A stretch of DNA of 64,000 bases from Dyella sp. AtDHG13 (GCF_003201105.1 NZ_QICJ01000003.1:434001-498000); one strand, 5' to 3'. Positions 17,501-26,318 are shown, counted from the first letter of the stretch. The notes: generated from the sequence alone by a model not told the origin. A program made the numbers and translations.

Positions 17501-20388
17501 GCAGCGCTGGCGTGTTGTCGGGCACGCCCACCGCAGCGGGGAGCTACAACTTCAGCGTTCGCGCCCTGGATAGCAGCACGGGCACCGGCGCACCTTTTGT
17601 CGTGACGCAGAACTATTCGTTGACCGTCAATGCACCGGTGATCACCCTCTCTCCGGCGGCGTTGAACCCGATGCAGTTGGGTACGGCCTTCAGCCAGCAG
17701 CTGAGCGCCAGCGGCGGCAACGGCAGTTACACCTATGCCGTAAGCGCCGGCGTCCTGCCCACGGGCGTGACGATGAGCAGCACGGGCTTGCTGGCAGGCA
17801 CGCCGACGGCGGGCGGCAGTTTCAGCTTCACCGTTACCGCGAGGGATAGCGCCGGTTTCGGCGGCTCGCAGGCGTACAGCACAACCATCGGTGCGCCCAG
17901 CATGGCGGTGAGTCCGGCGAACCTGCCCGCGATGACGGCGGAAAGCAGCTATGCGCAAACCCTGTCCGCGACGGGGGGCACCGCGCCGTACACCTTCGTG
18001 ATCAGCGCAGGCGCGTTGCCGGCCGGCTTGTCGCTGAGCCCGGCCGGCGTGTTGTCGGGCACGCCCACGGTGTCGGGCACGTTCAATGTCACCGTGCTCG
18101 CCACCGATAGCAGCACCGGCACAGGCGCGCCTTTCAGCGCCACACGCAGTTATGCGCTCATCGTTAATGCACCGGGCATCACGGTGAGCCCAGGCGCCTT
18201 GAGTGCGGTGCAGACCGGTGTTGCCTTCCACCAGCAGCTCAGCGCCAGTGGCGGCAATGGCAGCTACACGTTCACCGTGAGTGCCGGCAGCTTGCCGACC
18301 GGGCTCAGTCTTTCCAGCAGCGGCGCGCTGACGGGCACGCCGACCGCGGCGGGCAGCTATGCCTTCAGCATCTCCGCGAAGGACAGCCTGGGTTTCAGTG
18401 GTACGCAGAGCTTCACGGTCAGCGTGGCGCAGCCGGCGCCCGTGGTGGTGAACGACACCGCCAGCACCAACGCAAATACGGCGGCAACCATTCCGGTGAC
18501 GGCCAACGACACCGGCCCGATCACCAGCATCGCGGTCACCAGGCAGCCAACGCATGGCACGGCGACGGTGAATGGCCTGAACGTGGTCTACACGCCGGCA
18601 GACAACTACTTCGGCACCGACTCGCTCAACTACACGGCCACCGGCCCGGGCGGTACATCCACTGCGGCGACCGTGTCCATCACGGTTGCCGCCGGAGCGG
18701 TGCCTGCCGTGGCGCCGCAGGCCGTCACGGTACTGTCCGGCAAGTCGGTGACGATCAATATCGTCGCAAGCGCACCCGTCGGGCCGTTCTTCAACCCGGT
18801 CGTAGTGACCCCGCCGACGTCGGGCACGGTCGTGGCGCAGGGGTACACCTTTGTGTACACCGCCGCGGCCGATGCCTCGGGCACGTATGGTTTCGACTTC
18901 ACGATAAGCAACGTGTTCGGCGCCTCCCGGCCCGCGCATGTCACCGTGACGGTCAACCCGATGCCGGTGGCGCCTACGCTCAGCGCGACCGTGGTGGCTG
19001 GCAAGTCGATCCAGGTGGATCTGACGGCCACGGCGCATGGCGGCCCGTTCACGGGCGCCAGGCTGGTATCGGTATCGCCGGCCAATGCCGGCTCGGCAAG
19101 CATCCAGGCCAGCGCGGGCGGCTACCAGTTGTCGTTTACCGCAGCGCCAGCGTTCAGCGGTGCTGCGCAGCTGAGCTATACGCTCAGCAATGCCTACGCC
19201 GAGTCGGAGCCGGGCACCATCAACGTCAGCGTCACGCCGCGCAGCGATCCGTCGAAGGATGCGGAGGTTCTGGGTGTGCTCGACGCGCAGGCCGATGCGG
19301 CACGCCGCGTGGCCATCGGGCAGATCGGCAACTTCCAGCGCCGCCTGGAATCGCTGCACGGCGGCGCCGCTGCCAGCGGCTTCTCCAACGGCATCACCAT
19401 GACCTCGGCGAGCAGCATGCGCCGCCCTGATTCGCTGGCCGAACTGGGCGGACCGGCGGGCATGATGAATCGCTATCGCGTGCAACCGGATGCCGACGAC
19501 ACGGCGGCGGCGCCACCCAAGACCACGCTGCAGGGTGGCAGCCTGCCCGGCGACGTGGCGGTATGGACGGGCGGCGCCATCAACTTCGGCAAGATGCAGC
19601 CCGGCAGCAGCGACAATGGCATCGACTTCACCACATCCGGCCTGAGCATGGGCGTGGACAAGGCCTTCAGCAGCAGCTTTGCAGCGGGCCTTGGCGTGGG
19701 CTACGGCCACGATGCATCGGACGTGGGCCAGCACAACAGCCGCAGCATGCTCGACAGCTACAACGTGGCGATGTACGCCAGTTTCCATCCGGCCAACTCG
19801 GTCTACGTCGATGGCCTGCTTGGCTATCAGTGGCTGCAGTTCGATGCGCGCCGCTACGTCACGGACGACGGCAACACCGTGCATGGCAGCCGCGGCGGCA
19901 CGCAGTTCTTCGGTTCGATCTCGGTGGGTTACGAGCACCAGACCGACAACGTGCTGTTGACCCCCTATGGCCGCCTTGACATCGCGCATGGTCATTTGGA
20001 CGGCTATACGGAGAGCGGCGACGCCACCTATGCGCTGGCCTACCAGCGCCAGACGGTGAAAACCAGCACCGGCACCCTGGGTTTCCTCGCGCAATGGGTG
20101 CTCAAGCGCGATTACGGCACGTGGTCGCCGCAGCTGCGTGTGGAGTATGGCCACGACATGCAGGGCTCGAACCAGGCATCCATGCGCTACGCGGACGTGC
20201 TCAGTGGTCCGCTGTACCAGGCCACGCTGACCAACCAGTCGCGCAACCACACCATGCTTGGTGCTGGTGTCGCCCTGCAGACCCTCAATGGCTGGCTGCT
20301 GCGCATGGAGTACCAGAACTACATGGACAACACGAGCAGCGACAATCAGTCGATCCTGCTGGGCGTGGAGAAGAAGTTCGAGCCTTGA
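14527..20388 (+). CDS. giant autotransporter with putative-Ig (He_PIG) repeats
   Basis: 1953 residues. A long signal peptide (hydrophobic core AWALTLLLVLLVPGASHAQ) leads into a cadherin-like segment, then twelve He_PIG repeats of about 85-92 residues marked by GGTAPYTF, LPAGLSLS and LSGTPT, interrupted once and followed by cadherin/Big_9-like modules (VVYTPADNYFGTDSLNYTA). From about residue 1575 comes a linker with a helix (AARRVAIGQIGNFQRRLES), then an outer-membrane beta-barrel starting near VAVWTGGAINFGKM and ending LGVEKKFEP. This is a type V surface protein: the barrel inserts in the outer membrane and the repeat stalk is displayed. Adhesion is likely but not shown. Divergent from the collar operon. 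Confidence 0.9.
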   Translation: MHHRPWMRAAVRLMSLLRSPHAWALTLLLVLLVPGASHAQTAPCTSFTVPNANTTPSTSPMAAGTQIVIDATGCDSGGGLTSESVATAHGHVSVDPLSDQITYLNNNDGATTDTFTFKDDFGRTVTVTVLIAARATTLPVSPSSLANPQVGVPYSATISTTNGTGPYTYSLTGSLPPGLTFASNAVNATISGTATTSGTSNITINVTDSAGGTGVQSYAMTVAAPQIVTNPVPNAVVNVAYSQTLTASGGTAPYTFSLESGSLPAGLSLNTSTGVISGTPTTVGSATFGIRATDSSPGPGGPYFTVTSLTINVQNPPPVANAVNATVAYGSTSNPIALNITGGTATSVAVGTNATHGTATASGTSITYTPVVGYAGPDSFTYTASNTGGTSSPATVTVTVSPPTITYAPAAPTHARAGVAYSQSIASASGGKAPYTYALTTGSLPAGITLGSNGTLSGTPTAVGTFAFTVTATDSSTGTGPFSASPASVTLVVDAPSLALSPGTLPDATLHTAYAQTVTGSGGTAPYAYSVSAGALPPGLSLSSSGVLSGTPTTNGSYNFSIAATDATTGAGAPFAATQAYSMTVSSPTIVLSPASLPVSTVATAYSQAITASGGTAPYTFAVTSGSLPAGLTLSGAGMLSGTPTAGGSFSFTVTATDANTNAGSQSYSLTVNAATVTVNPGSLPSATDGVPYSQILSSTGGTPPYTFSVTGSLPPGMTLASNGTLSGAPTGTGTYSFIVQAMDSSTGTGPYSGARPYSITVAAPTLGLAPAGTALSGTYGQPYSQTFTATNGTGPYTYAETGTLPAGMAWNAATGTLSGTPTQSGSFPITVTATDSSTGAGAPFNVSTFYTLTIAAATINLTPTSAPAGATGASYNLALTANGGIAPYTFAISSGALPAGMSLSSAGNLAGTPTSAGTFAITVKATDAHGVFGMQAYSLVINAPTVTLAPSSVPAATAETAYSQTLTASGGTSPYTYTISSGALPPGLSLSSAGVLSGTPTAAGSYNFSVRALDSSTGTGAPFVVTQNYSLTVNAPVITLSPAALNPMQLGTAFSQQLSASGGNGSYTYAVSAGVLPTGVTMSSTGLLAGTPTAGGSFSFTVTARDSAGFGGSQAYSTTIGAPSMAVSPANLPAMTAESSYAQTLSATGGTAPYTFVISAGALPAGLSLSPAGVLSGTPTVSGTFNVTVLATDSSTGTGAPFSATRSYALIVNAPGITVSPGALSAVQTGVAFHQQLSASGGNGSYTFTVSAGSLPTGLSLSSSGALTGTPTAAGSYAFSISAKDSLGFSGTQSFTVSVAQPAPVVVNDTASTNANTAATIPVTANDTGPITSIAVTRQPTHGTATVNGLNVVYTPADNYFGTDSLNYTATGPGGTSTAATVSITVAAGAVPAVAPQAVTVLSGKSVTINIVASAPVGPFFNPVVVTPPTSGTVVAQGYTFVYTAAADASGTYGFDFTISNVFGASRPAHVTVTVNPMPVAPTLSATVVAGKSIQVDLTATAHGGPFTGARLVSVSPANAGSASIQASAGGYQLSFTAAPAFSGAAQLSYTLSNAYAESEPGTINVSVTPRSDPSKDAEVLGVLDAQADAARRVAIGQIGNFQRRLESLHGGAAASGFSNGITMTSASSMRRPDSLAELGGPAGMMNRYRVQPDADDTAAAPPKTTLQGGSLPGDVAVWTGGAINFGKMQPGSSDNGIDFTTSGLSMGVDKAFSSSFAAGLGVGYGHDASDVGQHNSRSMLDSYNVAMYASFHPANSVYVDGLLGYQWLQFDARRYVTDDGNTVHGSRGGTQFFGSISVGYEHQTDNVLLTPYGRLDIAHGHLDGYTESGDATYALAYQRQTVKTSTGTLGFLAQWVLKRDYGTWSPQLRVEYGHDMQGSNQASMRYADVLSGPLYQATLTNQSRNHTMLGAGVALQTLNGWLLRMEYQNYMDNTSSDNQSILLGVEKKFEP
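14932..18429 (+). repeat. tandem He_PIG-encoding repeats
   Basis: The DNA encodes twelve related modules of about 260-280 bp, with a cadherin-like module after the second. Neighbouring modules share words encoding LSGTPT and GGTAPYTF but have diverged at codon level, so these are old duplications rather than a recent array. Copy number could still change by recombination. Confidence 0.75.
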
Positions 20389-20397
20389 TGCGTGAGT

Positions 20398-20421
20398 TCG
20401 GTCGTCGCTCCGTGCGACCGA
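20398..20421. terminator. hairpin between convergent genes
   Basis: TCGGTCG (20398-20404) and CGACCGA (20415-20421) form a 7-bp stem just after the autotransporter stop. There is no T-run, so terminator function is uncertain. Confidence 0.3.
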
Positions 20422-20518
20422 CGGCCGCCGGCTTCGCGATCGATGCGGGCCGTTGTCATGAAGCGCGTCCCGGCCGGCACGGTGGGACGCAGTTCCGCCT
20501 ATCCAGCGCGTTGCGCCA

Positions 20519-21049
20519 TCACGCGGGAACGTAGGTCAAACGGATCACGTCCTCGCCCATCGGTTCGTGGGCTGTGAGGCGCAGGCGTGGTTGCGGGCCG
20601 GCGAAGTAGGGTTTGCCGTGGCCCAGCACCACGGGGTGGAGGTAGAGGCGGTATTCGTCGATCAGGCCGAGTGCGGTGAGGCTGTGGGCCAGCACGGTGC
20701 CGGCGACTTCGATCTCGCCGTCGAGTTCGGTTTTGAGCTTGCGCACCGCCGTTTCGAGATCACCGGTGACAAGGCTGGCGTTGGGGCCGAAGGAGGTCAG
20801 CGTGCGCGATACGACCCATTTGGGCTGGGCTCGCCATGCCATGGCGAAGTCTCGTTCCTCGCTGCTCCAAGCGGGCGAGTCGTCGTCCCAATAGCGCATG
20901 ATGTCGTACATGCGGCTGCCGTATAGGCTGCCGGTCAGGTCGCGCACTTGTTCCACGAAGTGACGAAAGAGTGCGGGGCCGGGGGCGAATGCGTCGTGGT
21001 CGACGTAGCCATCCAGAGACACGTTCATGCCGAAGACGAGCTTTGCCAT
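20519..21049 (-). CDS. dihydrofolate reductase / RibD C-terminal family protein
   Basis: 176 residues from ATG 21049, which has GGAGG 6 nt upstream; the in-frame GTG at 21061 overlaps that ribosome site and is rejected. MAKLVFGMNVSLDGYVDH is the typical opening of RibD_C/DHFR-like reductases. EVAGTVLAHSLTALGLIDEY and YLHPVVLGHGKPYF are the conserved C-terminal strands that bind NADPH. The role of these stand-alone proteins is not established. Transcribed toward the autotransporter gene. Confidence 0.88.
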   Translation of the reverse strand: MAKLVFGMNVSLDGYVDHDAFAPGPALFRHFVEQVRDLTGSLYGSRMYDIMRYWDDDSPAWSSEERDFAMAWRAQPKWVVSRTLTSFGPNASLVTGDLETAVRKLKTELDGEIEVAGTVLAHSLTALGLIDEYRLYLHPVVLGHGKPYFAGPQPRLRLTAHEPMGEDVIRLTYVPA

Positions 21050-21228
21050 GGAAACCTCCACGTCAGAGCGTTCAGCATAGTTGCTTCGGGTCGATGCCGC
21101 ATCTTGTGGCCATGTAGGCAGTAAGCTGGCGATCCGTTTACTCGTTGCGGCGGCATGTGCGGTCGCCGGCAGCGAACCCTGTCCATCGGCGCGCGAGCGG
21201 GCTTGCGCAGCCTGAAGAGGAGCCTTGC

Positions 21229-21870
21229 ATGTCCAAGGGAGCGCGTCGTTCCATTGCCTGGCCTGGCGCTGTCATGACGCGGCCGTTCTTCGAGCGGACA
21301 TCCATCGCGGTGGCGCCGCAACTGCTCAATAAGATTCTCGCCAGCGCGGATGGTCGTGCCGGGCGCATTGTGGAAGTGGAAGCCTATGTCGGCTCGGTCG
21401 ATCCTGCCGCGCATTCGTATCGCGGCCAGACGCCGAGAAACGCGGTGATGTTCGGCCCTGCAGGCCATATGTATGTGTACTTCACCTATGGCATGCACTG
21501 GTGCGCCAATTGCGTGTGCCAGGTGGGCGAGGGTGTGCTGATACGTGCGCTGGAACCCTTGCACGGCGTGGACCTGATGCAGGACGCGCGCGGATGGGGA
21601 ATCAAGGAGCGCGATCTTTGCCGCGGGCCGGCGCGGCTGACGCAGGCCATGGGCATCACCGGTGCGCAGAACGGCATCGACCTGGTTCGCGCGCGCGATG
21701 GTTTCGCCATCGTCGATGACGGCACGCCGCCGCCCGAAACGCTGGTGGGCGGGCCGCGCATTGGCATACGCGTGGGAGTGGATTTCCCGTGGCGATGGAG
21801 CGTGCCGGACAGCCGTTACGTGTCGGGGCCTGTGGCTGCCGTGCGTGAAAGTCGCGGGCGGAAAGCCTAG
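21229..21870 (+). CDS. DNA-3-methyladenine glycosylase (AAG/MPG family)
   Basis: 213 residues from ATG 21229, chosen for AGAGGAG about 7 nt upstream; the frame is open earlier but reads as non-protein. GRIVEVEAYVG carries the catalytic Glu, DPAAHSYRGQTPRNAVMFG and MYVYFTYGMHWCANCVC are the two best-known AAG signatures, and GPARLTQAMGI is the C-terminal DNA-binding helix. It excises alkylated purines in base-excision repair. It converges on gntK so tightly that the palindrome CTAG (21867-21870) supplies the TAG stop of both genes. Confidence 0.93.
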   Translation: MSKGARRSIAWPGAVMTRPFFERTSIAVAPQLLNKILASADGRAGRIVEVEAYVGSVDPAAHSYRGQTPRNAVMFGPAGHMYVYFTYGMHWCANCVCQVGEGVLIRALEPLHGVDLMQDARGWGIKERDLCRGPARLTQAMGITGAQNGIDLVRARDGFAIVDDGTPPPETLVGGPRIGIRVGVDFPWRWSVPDSRYVSGPVAAVRESRGRKA

Positions 21871-22379
21871 GGCTTGCGTGCAGCGGAAGGCCACCAGTGC
21901 ACGATGCGTTCCACGGTCATCCCGGTCGGTTCGGTGGCGTCGACGGTCAGTACGCGCGGTTCGTCCGTCGGCGGTTCCAGGTCGCGGAACTGGCTGTCGA
22001 TCAGCGAGGCGGGCATGAAGTGGCCGGTGCGATGCGCGACGCGCTCGCGCGCCTGCTCGGGCGAGAGCTGCAGAAAGACGAAGCCCAGGCCGGGAAGTGC
22101 GGCGCGCAGCACCTCGCGATAGCGGCGCTTCAACGCGGAGCAGGTCAGCACGACGTTCTCGCCGTCGTGCGTCGCGTGCTGGAGTTCATGTCCCAGTGTT
22201 TCCAGCCAGCCCTGGCGGTCGGCATCCGTGAGCGGAATGCCGGCCTCCATCTTGCGGATGTTCTGCGCGGGGTGGAACGCGTCGCCTTCGATCATGCGTG
22301 CATGGATGCGCCCGCACAGCGCCGTGGCGATGCTGGTCTTTCCACAGCCGGAAACACCCATCACTACCACGGCGCGCAC
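21867..22379 (-). CDS. gntK: gluconokinase
   Basis: 170 residues from GTG 22379, two bases after the GH92 stop and preceded by GAGCAGG; ATG 22361 lies inside the P-loop strand and is too late. The P-loop is GVSGCGKT, followed by EGDAFHPAQNIRKM and GIPLTDADRQGWLETL, the standard GntK signatures, then CSALKRRYREVLR and GHFMPASLIDSQF. It phosphorylates gluconate to 6-phosphogluconate. Last gene of the mannosidase operon, where a gluconate enzyme is not an obvious fit. Confidence 0.9.
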   Translation of the reverse strand: MRAVVVMGVSGCGKTSIATALCGRIHARMIEGDAFHPAQNIRKMEAGIPLTDADRQGWLETLGHELQHATHDGENVVLTCSALKRRYREVLRAALPGLGFVFLQLSPEQARERVAHRTGHFMPASLIDSQFRDLEPPTDEPRVLTVDATEPTGMTVERIVHWWPSAARKP

Positions 22380-22381
22380 GG

Positions 22382-24799
22382 TCAAACCTGCTCGGTGGCC
22401 GGCTTGCCGTAACTGGGCGGCCGGTCCGCCGGCGCCGCACCGAAGGACGTATTCGGCTTGTCGCCCATTACGAAGGCCAGCGTGCCGCCGGCGGTGAGTT
22501 CGGCGTGGCTGATCCAGCTCCGGGTCCACGGCTTGCCGTTCCAGGTCACCGACTGGATGTAGGGACGGCCCTTGCCGTTGCCCTGCGTCGTCACCACCAG
22601 CTTCTTGCCGCCGGCCAGCTGCACCTCGGCGCGATCCAGCAGCGGGCTGCCGAATACGTAGTGCGTGCTCACCGGGTCCACCGCGTACAGGCCCAGCGCG
22701 CTCATCACGTACCACGCGCTCATCTGGCCGCAGTCCTCGTTGCCGGGAAGGCCGTCGGGGTCGGGGCGGTACATGGTTTCCAGCAGCATGCGCACGCGTG
22801 CCTGGGTCTTGTGGTGCGCGCCGGTGTACGCGTAGAGATAGGGCACGTGATGGGCCGGCTCGTTGCCGAAGGCGAACTGGCCGACCATGCCGGCGATGTC
22901 CGGCGGCGCATCGGCCGGTAGTTCGCTGTCCATGTTGAACAGCTCGTCCAGCTTCTTCTCGAAGGCCTCCGTGCTGCCGAACAGCTTCATGTACGCGTAA
23001 AGGTCATGCTGGTTGAGGAAGGTGGCCTGCCATGCGTTCGACTCGGTGAAGTCGCGCCACTTCTTGGAATGGCCGATGGCGCGCGGGTCGAACGGTTCCA
23101 GCCACTTGCCGTCGCTGGCGCGCGGGCGCGTGAAGGTGGTCGCCTTGTCGAACACGTTGCGGTAGTTCTGCGAGCGCGCCTTGAGCGCGGCGGCATCCTC
23201 GTGATGGCCGAGCTTTTCGGCATAGTGCGACATCACCCAGTCATCGTAGGCGTATTCCAGCGTCTTGCTGACCGCTTCGCCTTCCACGTCGCTGGGGATG
23301 TAGCCGCGCTTGCGGTATTCGGGCAGGCCGAAGTAATCGTCCTCCATGGCGCGCTTGCGGAACACCGGCCACGCGGCGGCGTAGTCGATGCCGGTGAAGC
23401 CCTTGGCCTGCGCCTCGGCGACGACCACGGCGGAATGGTAGCCGATCATGCACACCGTCTCGATGCCTTGCAGCGGCCACACCGGCGGGCCGGCCGGGCT
23501 TTCCTGCGCCATGCGCACCAGGCCGTTGACCAGGTCGGGCACGCGGTCGGCCTGGTACAGCGTGAACAGCGGATGCTCGGCGCGGTAGGTGTCCCACAGC
23601 GAGTAGGTGCTGTAGTTGTGCTGGCCCTTCGGCAGCTGGTGCACCTTCATGTCCATGCCGCGGTAGCGGCCGTCCACGTCGCTGAACAGCGTGGGCGCGA
23701 GCATGGTGTGGTACAGCGAGCTGTAGAAGGTGCGCGTGATCTCGTCGGACGAGGACTCGATGCGGATGCGGCTGAGCTCGCGCTCCCATGCCGCTTCGGC
23801 GGCGGCCTGCACGCCGTCGAAATCCCAGGCGGGAATCTCGGTGCTGAGGTTGCGCAGCGCGCCTTCGACATCCACGCCGGAAATGCCCACCTTCACCAGC
23901 AGCGGCGCGTCGTTGAGCGTGTCGTAGTGCAGCGTGGCCTTGAGGTTGGTGCCGCTGGCCTGCGTGCTGCCGGCGGCGAGCGCGGTGTCGTTGCTGTAGA
24001 GCGTGCCGCGCTTGAACGGGCGCGACACCTTCATGGCGAAATAGATGTGGCGGCCGTTGGCCCACTGGTGCACCACGCGGCTGCCGACCAGGGTGTCGTT
24101 GCCGACCAGTTTCAGCTCGGCGTCGGTGACCTTGGCGGGCGTCTTCGGGTCGTCGTGGAAGCCGTGCGCGAAATCGACCAGCAGATGGGCCTCGCCCGGC
24201 TGCTGGAAGGTGTAGCGGTGGATGCCCGCGCGCTCGGTGGTGGTGAGCTCCGCCAGCACGTGGCTGTTGGTGAGCTGCACGCGGTAGTAGCCGGGGCGCG
24301 CCTGCTCGCCGGTGTAGTGCGAGCGATAGCCCTTGATGCCGGTGCGGTAGCCCTTGGGCTTCGGCCCGCTGCCCGCGTGCACGCCGTCATAGCGCGAGGT
24401 GTAGTTCACGCCGTCGTAGTCGCGGTCGCCAGGCTGCAGCAGCACGGGGCCCATCGCGGGCACCACCAGCACGTCGAGCATGTCGCTCGCACCGGTGCCT
24501 GAAAGATGCGTGTGCGAGAAGCCCATGATGGAACCGTCGCCCTGGTGGTAGCCCGAGCTGCTGTCCCACTGCCAGTTGTTGGTGTCGGGGCCCAGCTGCA
24601 CCATGCCGAAGGGCATCGTGGGGCCAGGGAAGGTGTGGCCATGGCCGCCGGTGCCGACGAACACGTCGACGTGGCGCGACACGCCATCGGCCAGCGCGGT
24701 CTTCTTGCCGGCGGCGGCAAAGGAGGGCAGGGCGCTGACGCTGCTGCCCAGGACGGAAAGTGCGGCCATGCCTTGCAGGAAGCGGCGGCGCGTAACCAT
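22382..24799 (-). CDS. GH92 family alpha-mannosidase, Tat-exported
   Basis: 805 residues, ATG 24799 with AAAGGAG upstream. The N-terminus VTRRRFLQGMAALSVLG is a twin-arginine signal. GH92 hallmarks follow in order: GTGGHGHTFPGPTMPFGMVQ, GFSHTHLSGTGASDM, LWDTYRAEHPLFTLYQ, QFAFGNEPAHHVPYLYAY and GNEDCGQMSAWYVMSALGLY. GH92 enzymes are Ca-dependent exo-alpha-mannosidases, mostly cutting alpha-1,2 bonds of high-mannose glycans. In the periplasm it would trim mannose before or together with GH125 and the GH2 enzyme encoded upstream in the same operon. Confidence 0.93.
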   Translation of the reverse strand: MVTRRRFLQGMAALSVLGSSVSALPSFAAAGKKTALADGVSRHVDVFVGTGGHGHTFPGPTMPFGMVQLGPDTNNWQWDSSSGYHQGDGSIMGFSHTHLSGTGASDMLDVLVVPAMGPVLLQPGDRDYDGVNYTSRYDGVHAGSGPKPKGYRTGIKGYRSHYTGEQARPGYYRVQLTNSHVLAELTTTERAGIHRYTFQQPGEAHLLVDFAHGFHDDPKTPAKVTDAELKLVGNDTLVGSRVVHQWANGRHIYFAMKVSRPFKRGTLYSNDTALAAGSTQASGTNLKATLHYDTLNDAPLLVKVGISGVDVEGALRNLSTEIPAWDFDGVQAAAEAAWERELSRIRIESSSDEITRTFYSSLYHTMLAPTLFSDVDGRYRGMDMKVHQLPKGQHNYSTYSLWDTYRAEHPLFTLYQADRVPDLVNGLVRMAQESPAGPPVWPLQGIETVCMIGYHSAVVVAEAQAKGFTGIDYAAAWPVFRKRAMEDDYFGLPEYRKRGYIPSDVEGEAVSKTLEYAYDDWVMSHYAEKLGHHEDAAALKARSQNYRNVFDKATTFTRPRASDGKWLEPFDPRAIGHSKKWRDFTESNAWQATFLNQHDLYAYMKLFGSTEAFEKKLDELFNMDSELPADAPPDIAGMVGQFAFGNEPAHHVPYLYAYTGAHHKTQARVRMLLETMYRPDPDGLPGNEDCGQMSAWYVMSALGLYAVDPVSTHYVFGSPLLDRAEVQLAGGKKLVVTTQGNGKGRPYIQSVTWNGKPWTRSWISHAELTAGGTLAFVMGDKPNTSFGAAPADRPPSYGKPATEQV

Positions 24800-24863
24800 G
24801 GTCTGACTCCTTTGAAGCGGAACGATGGCCGCTCACCACGGCCGACGGAAGAGGGAAACGGTG

Positions 24864-26318
24864 CTACGCCTTGCGCAGCACCTCCGGATGACGATCGGCC
24901 AGGTGCACGATCAGCTCGCCGAACAAGGTATTGGCCCAGGCGAACCAGCTGCGCGTGAATTTGGCCGGATCGTCCTGGTCGAACGATTCGTGCATGAAGC
25001 CCGTACCCGCGTGTGTGGTCTTGAGCCACGTCAGGCATTGGCTGATTTCGCGCGTGTCGCTGCTGGTGAAGGCGCGCATCATGATCGACATCGGCCAGAT
25101 CATGCGCAGCCCTTCGTGCGGGCCGCCCACGCCCTCGGCGGCGCTGCCCTTGAAGAAGTACGGGTTGTGCGCGCTCCACACCTGCGCGCGCGTGCGCTGG
25201 TAGCGCGCATCATTCGGTTCGCAGGCGTGCAGATAGGGCAGGGCGAGCAGGCTGGGTACGTTGGCATCGTCCATGAACAGCTGGTTGCCGTAGCCGTCCA
25301 CCTCATACGCCCAGTAATCGCCCTGATCGCCGTGGATCACGCCGTGCGCTTCCACCGCGCGCTGGATCTCGTCGGCCAGCGCCACGCAGTCGGCGGCGGT
25401 GGCGTCGTCGTGGCGAATGGCTCGCAGCATCTCCGCGAGCTGGCGCAGGCTGGTGACGGCGAACAGGTTGCCGGGAATATTGAACGCATAGATCGTGGCG
25501 TCGTCCGAGGGCCGGAACATCGCATTAATCATGCCCACCGGACGGGTGGGATTGCCGTAGCCCTGCAGGATCTGCGACTCGGTGGGAATCAACGACATGC
25601 GCTGGAAGTGATACGGGCCCGGACCATCCTTGCGCTGCTGTTCGCGGAAGGTCTTGAGCACCGTGCGCATGGCGGCGTGCCAGTCGTCGTCGAACGCGGT
25701 GGTGTCGCCCGTGGCCTTCCAGTAGCCGTGCGCGAGACGGATGGGGTAGCACAGCGAATCGATTTCCCACTTGCGTTCGGCCACGCCGGGTTTCATGTCG
25801 GTGACGTCATGCTGCGCCCAGTCCAGATTGGACTTGGCCGACGGATCGGGCATGAAGGCGTTGGCATAAGGGTCGATGCCGATGCACAGCGCGTGGCGAT
25901 GGATCAGTCCACGGAACAGCTGCTGCAGCGCCTTGTCCTGCTTGGCCAGCTGCACGTACGGCCACACCTGCGCGGACGAATCGCGCATCCACATGGCGTC
26001 GATGTCGCCGGTGACGATGAAGGTGTCGGGCTTGCCACGCAGCGTGCCCACTTCGACCGTGGTATCCAGCGTGTTGGGGAAGCAGTTCTCGAACATCCAG
26101 GCGAGTTCGGTATCGCCGATCTTGGCCTTGGTCTGCGCAATCAGCTTTTCCACCGCCGCGCTGGTGAACTTGCGCTTGCCGAGCGGCGGGCGTTGGCTGA
26201 CCAGGCCGGCCTTGCCCGGCGCGCCGAACGCGGTGCCGGCGAGCAGGCCATCGGAGAGCAGCGTGGCGGCGGGCGCCATCGCCATCCACTTGAGCAGGTT
26301 GCGGCGCGAGGTATTCAT
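24864..26318 (-). CDS. GH125 family exo-alpha-1,6-mannosidase, Tat-exported
   Basis: 484 residues from ATG 26318, which overlaps the GH2 stop (ATGA). MNTSRRNLLKWMAMAPAATLL is a twin-arginine signal. The body shows GH125 (formerly DUF1237) features: CFPNTLDTTVEV, DIDAMWMRDSSAQVWPYVQL, SLCYPIRLAHGYWKATG and GLRMIWPMSIMMRAFTS, ending MHESFDQDDPAKFTRSWFAW with a likely catalytic acid. Family members remove alpha-1,6-linked mannose without metal. It is coupled between the beta- and alpha-1,2-mannosidase genes, as in bacterial N-glycan loci. Confidence 0.92.
   Translation of the reverse strand: MNTSRRNLLKWMAMAPAATLLSDGLLAGTAFGAPGKAGLVSQRPPLGKRKFTSAAVEKLIAQTKAKIGDTELAWMFENCFPNTLDTTVEVGTLRGKPDTFIVTGDIDAMWMRDSSAQVWPYVQLAKQDKALQQLFRGLIHRHALCIGIDPYANAFMPDPSAKSNLDWAQHDVTDMKPGVAERKWEIDSLCYPIRLAHGYWKATGDTTAFDDDWHAAMRTVLKTFREQQRKDGPGPYHFQRMSLIPTESQILQGYGNPTRPVGMINAMFRPSDDATIYAFNIPGNLFAVTSLRQLAEMLRAIRHDDATAADCVALADEIQRAVEAHGVIHGDQGDYWAYEVDGYGNQLFMDDANVPSLLALPYLHACEPNDARYQRTRAQVWSAHNPYFFKGSAAEGVGGPHEGLRMIWPMSIMMRAFTSSDTREISQCLTWLKTTHAGTGFMHESFDQDDPAKFTRSWFAWANTLFGELIVHLADRHPEVLRKA

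Noticed and set aside
14932-18429. CRISPR-like array
   Set aside because: The repeats are long, diverged and protein-coding, not short identical direct repeats with unique spacers.
16879-20250. 1123-codon open frame antisense to the autotransporter
   Set aside because: Arg/His/Ala-rich composition with no domains; it mirrors the codon bias of the high-GC sense gene.
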